Notes under the pieces: model-generated
Databases searched by the model: none
What the model saw: only the letters and a program-made list of their open reading frames with translations
What the model was told of the DNA's origin: nothing
Shown: in pieces, positions 1 through 8,392 of the stretch
Layout of the letters: every line of letters begins with the position of its first letter
Position numbering within the stretch: position 1 is the first letter of the stretch
From: Chloroflexota bacterium
GTDB lineage: Bacteria > Chloroflexota > Dehalococcoidia > Dehalococcoidales > UBA2162
Length of the DNA: 52,069 nt
Assembly: GCA_016190825.1 (NCBI GenBank)
Contig: JACPPV010000028.1
Coordinates: 1 to 52,069 of the forward strand
Direction: 5' to 3'
Program-made: the position numbers and the translations under genes

Positions 1-700
1 GCTTGGGATGGTTGGGACCGCCGCGGTGCATTGCTTCATAGGCAATGGTGACAGCACCCGTCTTGTCATCTCGCAAGACGTGGCAGGCCGGACAACCTCT
101 CTTGGGCAGATTGATGGCAATCTTGTCAAATTCAAGGGTTGAGGCGCTCACGCTGCCAGCGGTGGGCGATTCCCACTTTGCCGTGGCTGAGACGACTCCC
201 GCTTCTCTTTCCGGTATCGATACTTTGTATTCAAAGGGCCCGATGGCGCTTCGCGCCGCCAGCTTTGCGAGCGTCCAGTCAACGCTCTTATCCGGTTTTC
301 CTATAACGGCTGCCCCTTCAGGGGTGGTTGTTACCTCCATAAACCGTGATGCTTCCGGCAGTGGGGAATTGATGGTAATGTTGGCAAGCTCTTTGTCAGT
401 ATAGTTGTGTATGGTGATGGAATACTTGACGCGGAACTCATCAGCCAGACCTTTCAACTCCAGGTGAACCCCATCAGGATAGTCGGCCTTAAGCGCGTCC
501 GCCGGCAAGGCGGTTGCCTTTGGTGGTGGTGCTGCCGGAGCGGCTCCCCCAGCCGGTCCAGTGGGACCAGCCGGTCCGGTAAGCCCTACGGGACCCGCTG
601 GCCCCGTACAGGCGGCGAGCACAAAAATAGCGGCTACTACCAGTAAGCCGCCCGCTACCAGAATATTCTTTCTACGCCACAATACTCGAGTTGACACCAT
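1..700 (-). CDS. lipoprotein with collagen-like linker and CxxCH haem motif (3' end cut by window)
   Basis: Reading the minus strand from ATG at 700 (GGAGGT eight bases upstream) gives an open frame that runs off the window edge. Residues 1-31 are a signal peptide ending in a lipobox (L-A-A-C31). Next comes a short collagen-like stretch of GPAGP/GPTGP triplets, then an Ala/Pro linker. Residues of about 65-190 resemble a beta-sandwich accessory domain with the pattern YSITIHNYTDKELANITI. A CPACH haem c-binding motif follows at 203-207. The product is probably a cell-surface lipoprotein with at least one covalent haem, cut before any further haem motifs. The family is not recognised. Multi-haem or adhesin-like are both possible. 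Confidence 0.75.
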   Translation of the reverse strand, partial: MVSTRVLWRRKNILVAGGLLVVAAIFVLAACTGPAGPVGLTGPAGPTGPAGGAAPAAPPPKATALPADALKADYPDGVHLELKGLADEFRVKYSITIHNYTDKELANITINSPLPEASRFMEVTTTPEGAAVIGKPDKSVDWTLAKLAARSAIGPFEYKVSIPEREAGVVSATAKWESPTAGSVSASTLEFDKIAINLPKRGCPACHVLRDDKTGAVTIAYEAMHRGGPNHPK

Positions 701-732
701 AGACACCTCCTGCAGCTCTATGAAACCGACTT

Positions 733-761
733 ATCCTAGCACATGCACACCGCCACAGTCA
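733..761 (-). promoter_or_regulatory. possible promoter of the lipoprotein gene
   Basis: On the minus strand TGACTG (761-756) and TAGGAT (738-733) are separated by 17 bp and lie about 33 bp upstream of the start codon at 700. The match to a sigma-70 promoter is moderate. The rest of 701-1071 is AT-rich and non-coding apart from a CCGGT/ACCGG inverted repeat near 1003-1020, in front of the mscS-like gene. I see no other gene in this gap. Confidence 0.35.
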
Positions 762-1071
762 TACTATAAATACCCTGTTTTTTACTACATGATATTACCT
801 AGATTTGCACCTCATATCACCCTCTCTGTCTTTCACGAACCAGAAGACCCCCTTTGGCAATAACCTCTTGAGATTGATGCGAGGAGTTGACCCAAGTGAC
901 TTTCTCAATGTTTTCTGCTAATATATGCGGCAGTAAAGAGAGTGGCTTTTCCTTTTTCCTACAGCCTATTGCGGATATGCCCGGAAAGATGTGAAGTTAT
1001 TCCGGTCACAACATACCGGATGAGGGCGAAAACCAGTTCCACTCAAACAGATAGGCAGGACAACTAAGATC

Positions 1072-2439
1072 ATGGAACAGATTCTTGGTGAAACAACTTT
1101 AACCCAGGGAATTACCGCAGTGGCGATTTTCGTCGCCTCTATTGGTCTTGCCCTGCTCCTCCGCCTCATCCTGGGGAAAGTAGCCAAAAGGCTGCTGGCG
1201 AAGATAGGAACCGGGCTCGATAATGCCCTAATCACCGCCCTATCAAAGCCATTGATCGGCATCACCATTATCATCGGGCTGTATGTCTCCGTTTTGCTGC
1301 TTCGACTGGAGCCAGCCATAAGTTTCCAGCTTCTGCGAAGACTGGCCGCTTTGATAGGACTGCTTGGCATTTTTGCCGGTGCCTCACTGGTTTACGTGCT
1401 GGCTAACTGGTACGAGAAAGAGGTGATAGCGGAAAGAGAGACCGGTCTGACAAGTCGCCTGACCGATCTGTTACGCATACTCATCGTCCTGTTGGCTACT
1501 TTCCTCGGGGTCCTCCTCATATTGTCCAACCTTGGGGCGGAGACCACCGCGGTGACCGGCTGGATTGGCGAACATGGCTGGCGTGTCATCCTGATAATCA
1601 TCATTGCACTGGTAGCGATACTGGCTATGGGGGGCGTCATCCCAAAGCTAATGGTGGCTACCGTATCCCGGAGACCCGAGGAGCTTGAAGAGGAGGTCAA
1701 CAAGCGTACCCAAACCCTGTCCAGGGTCCTGGTCAATGCCGCGCAGGTCGCGATCATCGTGTCTGCCTTCTTTATGGTACTATCAGAATTGAATATTAAC
1801 ATCGCGCCGGTCCTGGCCGGGGTAGGCGTGGCTGGCATTGCCATTGGTTTTGGCGCGCAGAGCCTGGTGAAAGATCTGGTTGCCGGGTTATTCATCATCA
1901 TGGAGAGCCAGTACCGCGTAGGCGACGTGGTGCGTATTGCCGATATTGCCGGACTCGTCGAGGACATAAACCTGAGAAGAACCGTGCTCCGCGACCTCGA
2001 TGGCATCGTTCATATAGTTCCTAACGGAGAAATCAGGGTAGCCAGCAATTTTACCAAGGAATGGTCCCGGGTCAATATGAACGTTAGCGTTGCTTATGGC
2101 GAGGACCTTGACCGCGTTATGGCAGTGATTAACCGTGTTGGCAAGGAGCTGGCCGAAGACCCGACGTGGGCGCCTCTCATCATGACACCGCCGCGAGCGC
2201 TAAGAGTTGATAAGCTGGGCGACTCGGGCATAGAAATCAAGATACTGGGCGAGACCAAGCCAATCCGCCAGTGGGATGTGATGGGTGAACTGCGCCTGAG
2301 ATTAAAAAAGGCGTTTGACAAAGAAGGCATTGAAATCCCCTGGCCCCACACCAAAGTCTATTTCGGCAACTCGCCGTCAGAGACTAGCCAAGAGCCGGGA
2401 GAAAAGGCTTCCGGCCAAACCCCTCACCACTCCCACTAG
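1072..2439 (+). CDS. MscS-family mechanosensitive ion channel
   Basis: A 455-residue membrane protein that would open under membrane tension and release small solutes. Several hydrophobic segments occupy the first 270 residues. The pore-lining helix and beta-domain signature of MscS is visible near residues 245-320: the Gly/Ala-rich GVAGIAIGFGAQSLVKDL, then VGDVVRIADIAGLVEDI and IVHIVPNGEI. The C-terminal alpha/beta domain is complete and ends in a polar tail. It is longer than E. coli MscS (286 residues) because of extra N-terminal membrane helices, as in YbdG/YnaI-like members. It appears monocistronic. The ribosome-binding site before ATG 1072 is weak. Confidence 0.93.
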   Translation: MEQILGETTLTQGITAVAIFVASIGLALLLRLILGKVAKRLLAKIGTGLDNALITALSKPLIGITIIIGLYVSVLLLRLEPAISFQLLRRLAALIGLLGIFAGASLVYVLANWYEKEVIAERETGLTSRLTDLLRILIVLLATFLGVLLILSNLGAETTAVTGWIGEHGWRVILIIIIALVAILAMGGVIPKLMVATVSRRPEELEEEVNKRTQTLSRVLVNAAQVAIIVSAFFMVLSELNINIAPVLAGVGVAGIAIGFGAQSLVKDLVAGLFIIMESQYRVGDVVRIADIAGLVEDINLRRTVLRDLDGIVHIVPNGEIRVASNFTKEWSRVNMNVSVAYGEDLDRVMAVINRVGKELAEDPTWAPLIMTPPRALRVDKLGDSGIEIKILGETKPIRQWDVMGELRLRLKKAFDKEGIEIPWPHTKVYFGNSPSETSQEPGEKASGQTPHHSH

Positions 2440-2890
2440 CATCATGCGGCGACTACTGACAACGTATTGCCAGGTGTTAGCCTCTGAACAGATTCATCGC
2501 TGAACCCAATACTCCTTCAGTATAGAAGCCTTTCTGGCGAGGTATCATTATCATAGCCCACACAACGGCCGGCGACTGAGACTATCACCGAGTACTACCG
2601 ACAGGACTTGTTCTGCGCTGGACGAAGCCGAATTGTTTTTGATATGGGGCGTTATCTCTTTTTAGCTTTTGATCAACTGAACTGATGGGATATGTCCAAG
2701 AAGACCGGGAACCAGCTATCAGATTTATCAAGGAATCTCAGCAGCGATATCGGGAGCGAGACGACAAGCGTGGATAGAAATCACGGATTACCTGATGGCA
2801 CGGTTCCGCCATTAGTGCGATTTCGGCACATCAGCGATGCGCGTCTTTTTGCTCTACACGGTGACATCTCCATCACCAGCCCAGAGCCTT
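2440..2890. other. intergenic region with weak coding remnants
   Basis: About 450 bases without a convincing gene. Around 2680-2810 two short frames look protein-like (MGYVQEDREPAIRFIKESQQ, then after a stop in another frame EITDYLMARFRH). They could be a decayed gene, but I recognise no family and there is no consistent frame. A 66-codon plus-strand frame at 2692-2892 has an unusual composition and no ribosome-binding site, so I do not call it. Confidence 0.3.
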
Positions 2891-2907
2891 GACCTCCCGT
2901 GCCTGTG

Positions 2908-2937
2908 TTAGCCATACTCACAGGACTGTGCTATAAT
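2908..2937 (+). promoter_or_regulatory. sigma-70-type promoter of ppsA
   Basis: TTAGCC (2908-2913), an 18-bp spacer and a perfect TATAAT (2932-2937). Initiation would fall near 2944, leaving a leader of about 30 nt before the ATG at 2973. AAAGGGGA in the leader is the likely ribosome-binding site. Confidence 0.6.
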
Positions 2938-2972
2938 AAAACCCTAAAAACTCGACGAAAGGGGACGCTTTT

Positions 2973-5234
2973 ATGCAGTCAGGGCCAAAGACCGTTGTTT
3001 GGTTCAGTGAAGTCACCAAACAGGACATACCACTTGTTGGTGGTAAAGGCGCCAACCTCGGCGAAATGACCAATGCTCAAATACCAGTTCCACCGGGATT
3101 CATCGTCACCGCTCAAGCCTATTTCGACTTTCTCAATAAGACAAGGCTCATGGACAAGATCCGGGCATTGCTCGAGCCGGTGGACATCAATGATAGCAGA
3201 CAGCTCCAGCATGTCGCCGCCAGGGTGAGACAGATAATTGAACATGCCCTCATGCCGGCGGAAACGCGACAGGAAATCATCGAGGCTTACCGGAAGATGG
3301 GTGGTGGTCTGGTGGCCGTCCGCTCTTCGGCAACGGCGGAAGACCTGCCCGATGCCTCCTTCGCCGGTCAGCAGCGGACATTTCTCAATGTCCAGGGCGA
3401 AGCAGAAGTGGCGACCGCCGTCCAGGGTTGCTGGGCATCACTTTTCGAAGCCAGGGCTATCTTCTACCGCGTCCAGCAGAAGTTCGATCACTTTAAAGTT
3501 GGCATAGCCGTGCCGGTGCAGAAAATGGTCCAGTCTAACGCTTCCGGCGTAATGTTCACCCTCGAACCGGTCACGAGCGACCGCTCCAAGATCGTTATCG
3601 AGGCTATCTTCGGGCTGGGCGAAGCGATAGTGGGTGGGGAAGTAACCCCTGACATGTACATCGTCAATAAAGAAGATATGGCCATCCAGCTTAAGAAGGT
3701 GAGCCACCAGGAATGGCAGCTAGTCCGGAACGTGACCGGCGGTGATCGGGAAACAAATATTAAGGAGTCTCTCCCCGCTTCCCGGCAAAACGAGCAAAAG
3801 ATAGACGACGAAGATATCATCCATCTGGCAAACCTGGCAAGGCAGATCGAAGACCACTACAACTTCCCACAGGATATTGAATGGGCGAAAGAAGACGGCA
3901 GGCTCTACATCCTTCAAACGCGCCCGGTAACTACCATCAAAGAGACGTATGATGACGGTCCCGAAATTACGGCGCCGGTGCTCATCAGCGGTGCTTCAGC
4001 CAGCCCCGGTCTGGCCTCCGGTACGGTTAAGGTAATTGCGGACCCCTCGGAAATAGACAAGGTTAAAGAGGGTGACATACTGGTGACTGTTATGACTACC
4101 CCTGATTTTGTGCCGGCGATGAAACGGGCAGTTGCCATTGTCACCAACCGGGGCGGACGGACTTCTCACGCCGCCATTGTCAGCCGGGAGCTGGGCATCC
4201 CATGCGTTGTCGGCGCGGAGCGGGCCACGGTCATCCTCAAGACCGGCCAGGTTATAACCGTGGATGGTAGCCACGGAAAAGTCTATGATGGCAAGGTAGC
4301 CAGGAGAATCGCTACCAGTCCGATGGCAAGTGTGATCCTGGAAACAATCAAGACCCGGACGAGGGTTTACGTAAACCTGGCGCAACCGGAACTGGCGGAG
4401 AAAGTGGCCGCGCACAATGTTGACGGCGTTGGTCTGCTCCGGGCTGAGTTCATGGTAGGACAGATCGGCGAACACCCACGGTATATGATGGAGCAGAACC
4501 GGGGCGATGAGTTCGTCCGCAGGCTGGCTCAAGGCATCAGTATCTTTACCAGTAATTTCGCTCCCCGGCCGGTTGTTTACCGCACTACCGATTTCAAGAC
4601 AAATGAGTATCGCGATCTTAAGGGCGGTGAGAAATACGAAGCCAAAGAGGAAAATCCCATGCTCGGCTATCGCGGCGCCTCCCGCTATATCGCCGAGCCG
4701 GACGTGTTCAGGCTTGAGCTGGAAGCAATCAAGAAAGTCAGGGAAAAGTACAAGAACCTGTGGGTGATGATTCCCTTTGTCAGGACGGTGGAGGAAATGC
4801 GCCGCAGCAAGGAGATCATGGAGGCGGCGGGACTGAAGCGCTCCCCGGACTTCAAGCTGTGGATGATGGTTGAAGTACCCTCTAACGTCTTCCTCATGGA
4901 GAAATTCCTGGAGGTCGGTGTGGATGGCATCTCGATCGGCTCCAACGATCTCACCCAGCTCACTCTAGGCGTGGACCGGGACAATGAGATGCTGCAAGAA
5001 GCTTTCGATGAGCGGGATGAAGCCGTTATGCTGGCGCTGGAAAAGGTAGTCAAAACAGCAAAGAAAATGGGCGTGACTTCATCCATCTGCGGGCAAGCGC
5101 CATCCGTTTATCCTGAGCTTACTGAAAGACTGGTGGAATGGGGTATCACATCTGTTTCTATCAGCCCCGATATGATCGGAACGACCAGGGAGATCATTCA
5201 TAAGGCCGAGAAGAGGCTGGGAATTGCCCCGTAA
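2973..5234 (+). CDS. ppsA: phosphoenolpyruvate synthase
   Basis: A 753-residue cytoplasmic enzyme converting pyruvate, ATP and water to phosphoenolpyruvate, AMP and phosphate. The N-terminal ATP-grasp/PEP-utilising domain is complete (LVGGKGANLGEM near 20, VRSSATAEDLPDASFAGQQ near 115). The central swivelling domain carries the phosphorylated histidine in GGRTSHAAIVSRELGIPCVVG (His399). The C-terminal TIM barrel has IGSNDLTQLTLGVDRD and the catalytic Cys706 in SSICGQAPS. Length is slightly under the E. coli enzyme (792). The stop overlaps the start of the next gene by one base (TAATG), so the dNTPase gene is probably co-translated. The enzyme suggests gluconeogenic growth from small acids. 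Confidence 0.97.
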   Translation: MQSGPKTVVWFSEVTKQDIPLVGGKGANLGEMTNAQIPVPPGFIVTAQAYFDFLNKTRLMDKIRALLEPVDINDSRQLQHVAARVRQIIEHALMPAETRQEIIEAYRKMGGGLVAVRSSATAEDLPDASFAGQQRTFLNVQGEAEVATAVQGCWASLFEARAIFYRVQQKFDHFKVGIAVPVQKMVQSNASGVMFTLEPVTSDRSKIVIEAIFGLGEAIVGGEVTPDMYIVNKEDMAIQLKKVSHQEWQLVRNVTGGDRETNIKESLPASRQNEQKIDDEDIIHLANLARQIEDHYNFPQDIEWAKEDGRLYILQTRPVTTIKETYDDGPEITAPVLISGASASPGLASGTVKVIADPSEIDKVKEGDILVTVMTTPDFVPAMKRAVAIVTNRGGRTSHAAIVSRELGIPCVVGAERATVILKTGQVITVDGSHGKVYDGKVARRIATSPMASVILETIKTRTRVYVNLAQPELAEKVAAHNVDGVGLLRAEFMVGQIGEHPRYMMEQNRGDEFVRRLAQGISIFTSNFAPRPVVYRTTDFKTNEYRDLKGGEKYEAKEENPMLGYRGASRYIAEPDVFRLELEAIKKVREKYKNLWVMIPFVRTVEEMRRSKEIMEAAGLKRSPDFKLWMMVEVPSNVFLMEKFLEVGVDGISIGSNDLTQLTLGVDRDNEMLQEAFDERDEAVMLALEKVVKTAKKMGVTSSICGQAPSVYPELTERLVEWGITSVSISPDMIGTTREIIHKAEKRLGIAP

Positions 5235-6250
5235 TGGTCAACCGGCTAAACATCCGGCAGACGATCGAGGGCAGGGAAGAAAGACTTTCGCAGCATGCGG
5301 TGAAAAGCCGGGCGTCACGGGGACGGGAGAGATATGAGGAGCCTTGTCCCATACGTACTGCCTTTCAGCGCGACCGTGACCGAATAGTTCATTCCAATGC
5401 CTTCCGGCGGCTCAAACACAAGACGCAGGTGTTTATCGCCCCCCTGGGCGATCACTATGTAACCCGCCTCACCCATACCCTGGAGGTATCCCAGGTGGCC
5501 CGCACCATCGCCCGCGCGCTGAACCTGAACGAGGATCTGACTGAAGCCATTTCCCTGGGACATGACCTGGGGCACACTCCCTTCGGCCACATTGGCGAAG
5601 AGGCGCTCAATGAAATCTATCCCGGTGGGTTCAGACACAACGAACAGAGCCTGCGGGTGGTCGACCGGCTCGAGAATGACGGTCAGGGGCTCAACCTCAC
5701 CTGGGAGGTCAGGGACGGCATCATTAACCACTCCAAGTCAAAGCTAGTTTCCCTTCAGCAGGACTGGGGCATGGTCGGCACCCTGGAGGGTGCGGTATGC
5801 CGGATATCAGACATTGTGGCTTACGTCAATCATGATGTTGACGACGCCATTCGAGCTGGCATCATCACTGGAGAAGACCTTCCGGCTATGGTCACCGGAA
5901 CGCTGGGGCGGACTCATTCCGAGCGCATCAATACCATGGTGAGCGACATAGTCGAGCAGTCCTGGGAGCAGCCGGAGATAGCTATGAGTCCACTAATTCT
6001 GGAGGCAACGGATATACTGCGGCGGTTCCTTTTCAGAAGGGTATATAACTGGCACTCGGCGCAGGCAGAGGCAGAAAAGGGAAGGTTGGTGGTCCGCCGC
6101 CTCTACGAATATTTCAGGGAGCATCCAGACAGATTACCGCCAGAGTATCTCCTTCACAGCAGCGGAGCGGAACAGGGGAGCGTGGACTACGTCGCCGGCA
6201 TGACCGACCACTTCGCCCTGAGGCTGATGAAAGAGATGGAGGTGCTTTAG
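5234..6250 (+). CDS. dgt: deoxyguanosinetriphosphate triphosphohydrolase-like protein (HD domain)
   Basis: A 338-residue HD-superfamily dNTP triphosphohydrolase that would release tripolyphosphate from dNTPs and help set nucleotide pools. The family features are all present: RDRDRIVHSNAFRRLKHKTQVF near 45-66, HTLEVSQVARTIARAL, and the metal site GHDLGHTPFGHIGE, followed by HNEQSLRVVDRLE. The length fits the short bacterial Dgt-like group rather than the 505-residue E. coli Dgt. It starts within the stop codon of ppsA, so the two form one transcript. Whether dGTP is preferred cannot be read from sequence. Confidence 0.93.
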   Translation: MVNRLNIRQTIEGREERLSQHAVKSRASRGRERYEEPCPIRTAFQRDRDRIVHSNAFRRLKHKTQVFIAPLGDHYVTRLTHTLEVSQVARTIARALNLNEDLTEAISLGHDLGHTPFGHIGEEALNEIYPGGFRHNEQSLRVVDRLENDGQGLNLTWEVRDGIINHSKSKLVSLQQDWGMVGTLEGAVCRISDIVAYVNHDVDDAIRAGIITGEDLPAMVTGTLGRTHSERINTMVSDIVEQSWEQPEIAMSPLILEATDILRRFLFRRVYNWHSAQAEAEKGRLVVRRLYEYFREHPDRLPPEYLLHSSGAEQGSVDYVAGMTDHFALRLMKEMEVL

Positions 6251-6324
6251 GTGGCAAGTCTTTCACACATCGTCATTCACGAGCAAGCTGGAATATGGAA
6301 TTGCTCTGCCCGCGTTCTTCCGTC

Positions 6325-6972
6325 TTATTGGTTCGGTATGGAATAAGGAGAACACGTAGCGTCCATGACCTTGAAAGTGTCGGCTTCCCAGACAGGCCGG
6401 TATTTGTAACGGCGAAGCTCTTTTGGTCTTATAAGCTTCATGGCGGAAATCTTGTGTTTTACCGCCTGCTTGGTGCGGTTCAGCTTATCAACTATTTCTA
6501 TTTTACTTAATCCCTTCGTTAAATGACAGTCTTTCAGCTGGTCGATTTCTTCCTGCGTCCAGAGCGTTGATTTCCCCGATAGCTTCTTTATCCCCTGCCG
6601 GATAAGTCTGAGGCGCGCCGCCCGAAGATATATAGCTGACTTGTTTCTCTCGGGCAATGCCGCCAAGATTGTCTCCCAGGAGGCGGAAGGCCAGAGCATC
6701 TGGAGAAGTTTCGTTTCCTCGGCAGTCCAGCGTTTTTCGAAGGCATAATGAGCCTGAGGTCGCTGGATGTTGACTATCTGCCGGAGACCCATCTTCCACA
6801 CGATGGTACACTCGATATAGCTACGGTCGTGCCGCATTTCCACCCTGTCGATCAGCAGCTTGAGCAAGTGGTTGCGCAGACGGCTGGGATACCTTTTCCA
6901 GTTACCTTCCAGGTTATCAAGGAACTGCCTGGCTCTTTCCAGATCGATTGCCGTCGAGCGCGGCGCCGGCGG
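6325..6972 (-). pseudogene. C-terminal remnant of a serine site-specific recombinase with SANT/Myb-like tail
   Basis: The minus-strand frame is open from a TGA at 6975-6973 to TAA at 6327-6325, with its first ATG only at 6867. The upstream part (DLERARQFLDNLEGNW, then RLRNHLLKLLIDRVEM and a beta-rich IECTIVWKMGL) matches the region following the zinc ribbon in large serine recombinases. A tryptophan-anchored helix-turn-helix segment follows (KRWTAEETKLLQMLWP ... WETILAALPERNKSAI), and a second copy (STLWTQEEIDQLKD...) resembles another SANT/homeodomain-like unit. The catalytic resolvase domain and zinc ribbon are absent, and the sequence upstream of 6972 is interrupted. I read it as a relic of an integrated element. 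The tail could still be expressed as a 180-residue DNA-binding protein from ATG 6867, which is the alternative. Confidence 0.6.
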
Positions 6973-7150
6973 TCATTAGTGCTGCTGAAAAGTTCATAAC
7001 AAAAAATAAGGGCTTATGTTGATGGTCTACGATTAGGTCAGTAGGTTCCCGCCCGCACTTCAAACATTGGAAAGAGACTTTAATTTCCATTCATCCCTTT
7101 ACGCGCAGTCCAACTTCGCCCTGGACGAGTACTTATTTGCCTGGTTATTG

Positions 7151-7203
7151 ACTAATTGAGTATCTTGTCTTATACTCATAATATTAATTAGTTTATACTA
7201 ATT
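7151..7203. promoter_or_regulatory. cluster of nested inverted repeats, candidate operator of the DtxR-type regulator
   Basis: Within a very AT-rich stretch the word ACTAATT occurs at 7151-7157 and 7197-7203 and its complement AATTAGT at 7186-7192. AATTAGT-TTAT-ACTAATT (7186-7203) is a perfect 7-bp inverted repeat. Inside the larger pair lies GAGTAT-N8-ATACTC (7158-7177). The cluster lies 70-120 bp upstream of the -10 element serving the DtxR-family gene. TTAG...CTAA half-sites resemble the general form of DtxR/IdeR operators. Autoregulation is inferred. Confidence 0.45.
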
Positions 7204-7243
7204 TACCAAGACTGTCAATGCCTCTTCGGCGGCAGAGGCTTAG

Positions 7244-7278
7244 GGCGGTTATCATCCGCCGTTAAGGGATGCTATAAT
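7244..7278 (+). promoter_or_regulatory. promoter of the DtxR-type gene with overlapping inverted repeat
   Basis: TTATCA (7249-7254), an 18-bp spacer and a perfect TATAAT (7273-7278). The -35 hexamer sits in the loop of GGCGG-N7-CCGCC (7244-7260), which could be a repressor site or part of a hairpin. Just upstream, GCCTCT-N8-AGAGGC (about 7220-7239) forms another hairpin. The leader to ATG 7345 is about 60 nt. Confidence 0.5.
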
Positions 7279-7344
7279 GAAAAGCGCTATGGGACTGATG
7301 GCTAACCCCGTACGGAAAAAATACTCGCACGGAGAAACGGTGAG

Positions 7345-8028
7345 ATGCACGACAGGAATCGAATAACCCCCACAATAGAGGAATACCTGGAAACCATGCA
7401 GCACATGGCCAGCGAGGGAAAGGCGATCATCGCCGCCCGTCTTGCCGAAACATTCCGGGTATCCGCGCCGACAGTCACGGCAACGCTCCGCCGCATGGAA
7501 CGTGATGGACTTATCACGTCAAATCACCGCAGGGAAGTGCGCCTCACACAGAAGGGGCTACTGGCAGCCAACAACATCGTCCGGCGCCATCGCCTCGCCG
7601 AGAGGCTGCTTACCGATATGCTGAGAATTCCCTGGCACGAAGCCCACAAAGAGGCCTGCTCCCTGGAGCATGGAATATCGGACAAAGTCATGGAAACTCT
7701 CTATGAGGTGCTGGGCCAACCAGCCACCTGCCCGCACGGCAACCCAATACCCGTATCTGACGCATTGGTCCCTTTGAAAGGGGTTCCCCTTGACACCGTG
7801 GGGGTGGGAAGCATCGTGGTCGTTGAGCGCATCTCAGAAGAGGGAGCGGATATACCGGAGCTTCTCGCCTATCTCCAGCAGGGGAGTATTAAGCCGGGCG
7901 CAGTGCTTTCCATCGAAGAAATCGCCCCTTACGCCGGCACAATGAAGGTGCACCAGAAAGACCGTGAGTTCGCGCTGGGCACGAAAGCGGCCGCCTCAGT
8001 TTGGGTCACACCCCTCGAAAAACCATAA
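7345..8028 (+). CDS. DtxR/MntR-family metal-dependent transcriptional regulator
   Basis: A 227-residue cytoplasmic regulator. Residues 8-65 form the winged helix (TPTIEEYLETM ... VSAPTVTATLRRMERDGLI ... VRLTQKG). Residues 70-140 carry the dimerisation and metal-binding region with RHRLAERLL, HEAHKEACSLEHGISD and CPHGNPIP, whose Glu, His and Cys residues sit where DtxR/IdeR/MntR bind Fe(II) or Mn(II). The C-terminal 70 residues are a FeoA/SH3-like domain, so this is the three-domain type. It is monocistronic, with GGTGAG near the start. Repression of metal uptake genes is the family role. The only nearby operator candidates are in front of the gene itself, so autoregulation is likely. Whether iron or manganese is the co-repressor is unclear. 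Confidence 0.93.
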   Translation: MHDRNRITPTIEEYLETMQHMASEGKAIIAARLAETFRVSAPTVTATLRRMERDGLITSNHRREVRLTQKGLLAANNIVRRHRLAERLLTDMLRIPWHEAHKEACSLEHGISDKVMETLYEVLGQPATCPHGNPIPVSDALVPLKGVPLDTVGVGSIVVVERISEEGADIPELLAYLQQGSIKPGAVLSIEEIAPYAGTMKVHQKDREFALGTKAAASVWVTPLEKP

Positions 8029-8074
8029 CTCCGGCATCGCCTGCCATCGAAATGCCAGTTTATCGCCCTGACGG

Positions 8075-8293
8075 CTATTTGCCAACTTCGGGCTCAACGA
8101 GGATTATCTCGAAAGGACACCTGATAGCGCCAAAATCGCAAAGGGTTTCGCATTCCGTGCAATAGTTACACGCTTTGGAACGCACAATAACCGCCTTCCC
8201 ATCAACCAGCGCCACCGCTTGTGTCGGGCATTTTATTACACAAACGCCGCATCCAGTGCATTTCTCAGAGCTTATTTCCACTATTGACGCCAT
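8075..8293 (-). CDS. small 2[4Fe-4S]-type ferredoxin
   Basis: A 72-residue soluble electron carrier. The first cluster motif is canonical (CTGCGVCVIKCP, residues of about 12-23). The second is variant: CNYCTECETLCDFGAIRCP, with CxxCxxC spaced normally but the fourth ligand displaced. Two clusters are therefore likely but the second may be atypical. It lies downstream of, and on the same strand as, the Crp/Fnr gene, with about 100 bases between them that contain their own promoter and Crp/Fnr-like box. It may supply electrons to the neighbouring di-iron or nitrogen-oxide proteins. That role is inferred from context only. Confidence 0.9.
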   Translation of the reverse strand: MASIVEISSEKCTGCGVCVIKCPTQAVALVDGKAVIVRSKACNYCTECETLCDFGAIRCPFEIILVEPEVGK

Positions 8294-8345
8294 CTTGCCC
8301 CTGCCCTTCCCGTTAATTTAACTTTTTTACTTCTTGCCAGCTTTT

Positions 8346-8388
8346 ATTATCACAGGCTTACCTCGCCACAGAATACGACTTATGTCCC
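8346..8388 (-). promoter_or_regulatory. Crp/Fnr-like box and -10 of the ferredoxin gene
   Basis: Read on the minus strand: GGGAC-ATAA-GTCGT (8388-8375), then a -10 hexamer GATAAT (8351-8346). The box centre (8381.5) is 30.5 bp from the first base of the -10, so about 42 bp from the expected start of transcription. The box shares TACGAC-N4-GTC with two other sites in the window (9135-9148 and 14770-14783). One outer half-site is degenerate here. Confidence 0.55.
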
Positions 8389-8392
8389 AAAA

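Noticed and set aside
2692-2892. A 66-codon plus-strand open frame upstream of ppsA
   Set aside because: No ribosome-binding site, no recognisable domain, and its end reaches the ppsA promoter region.
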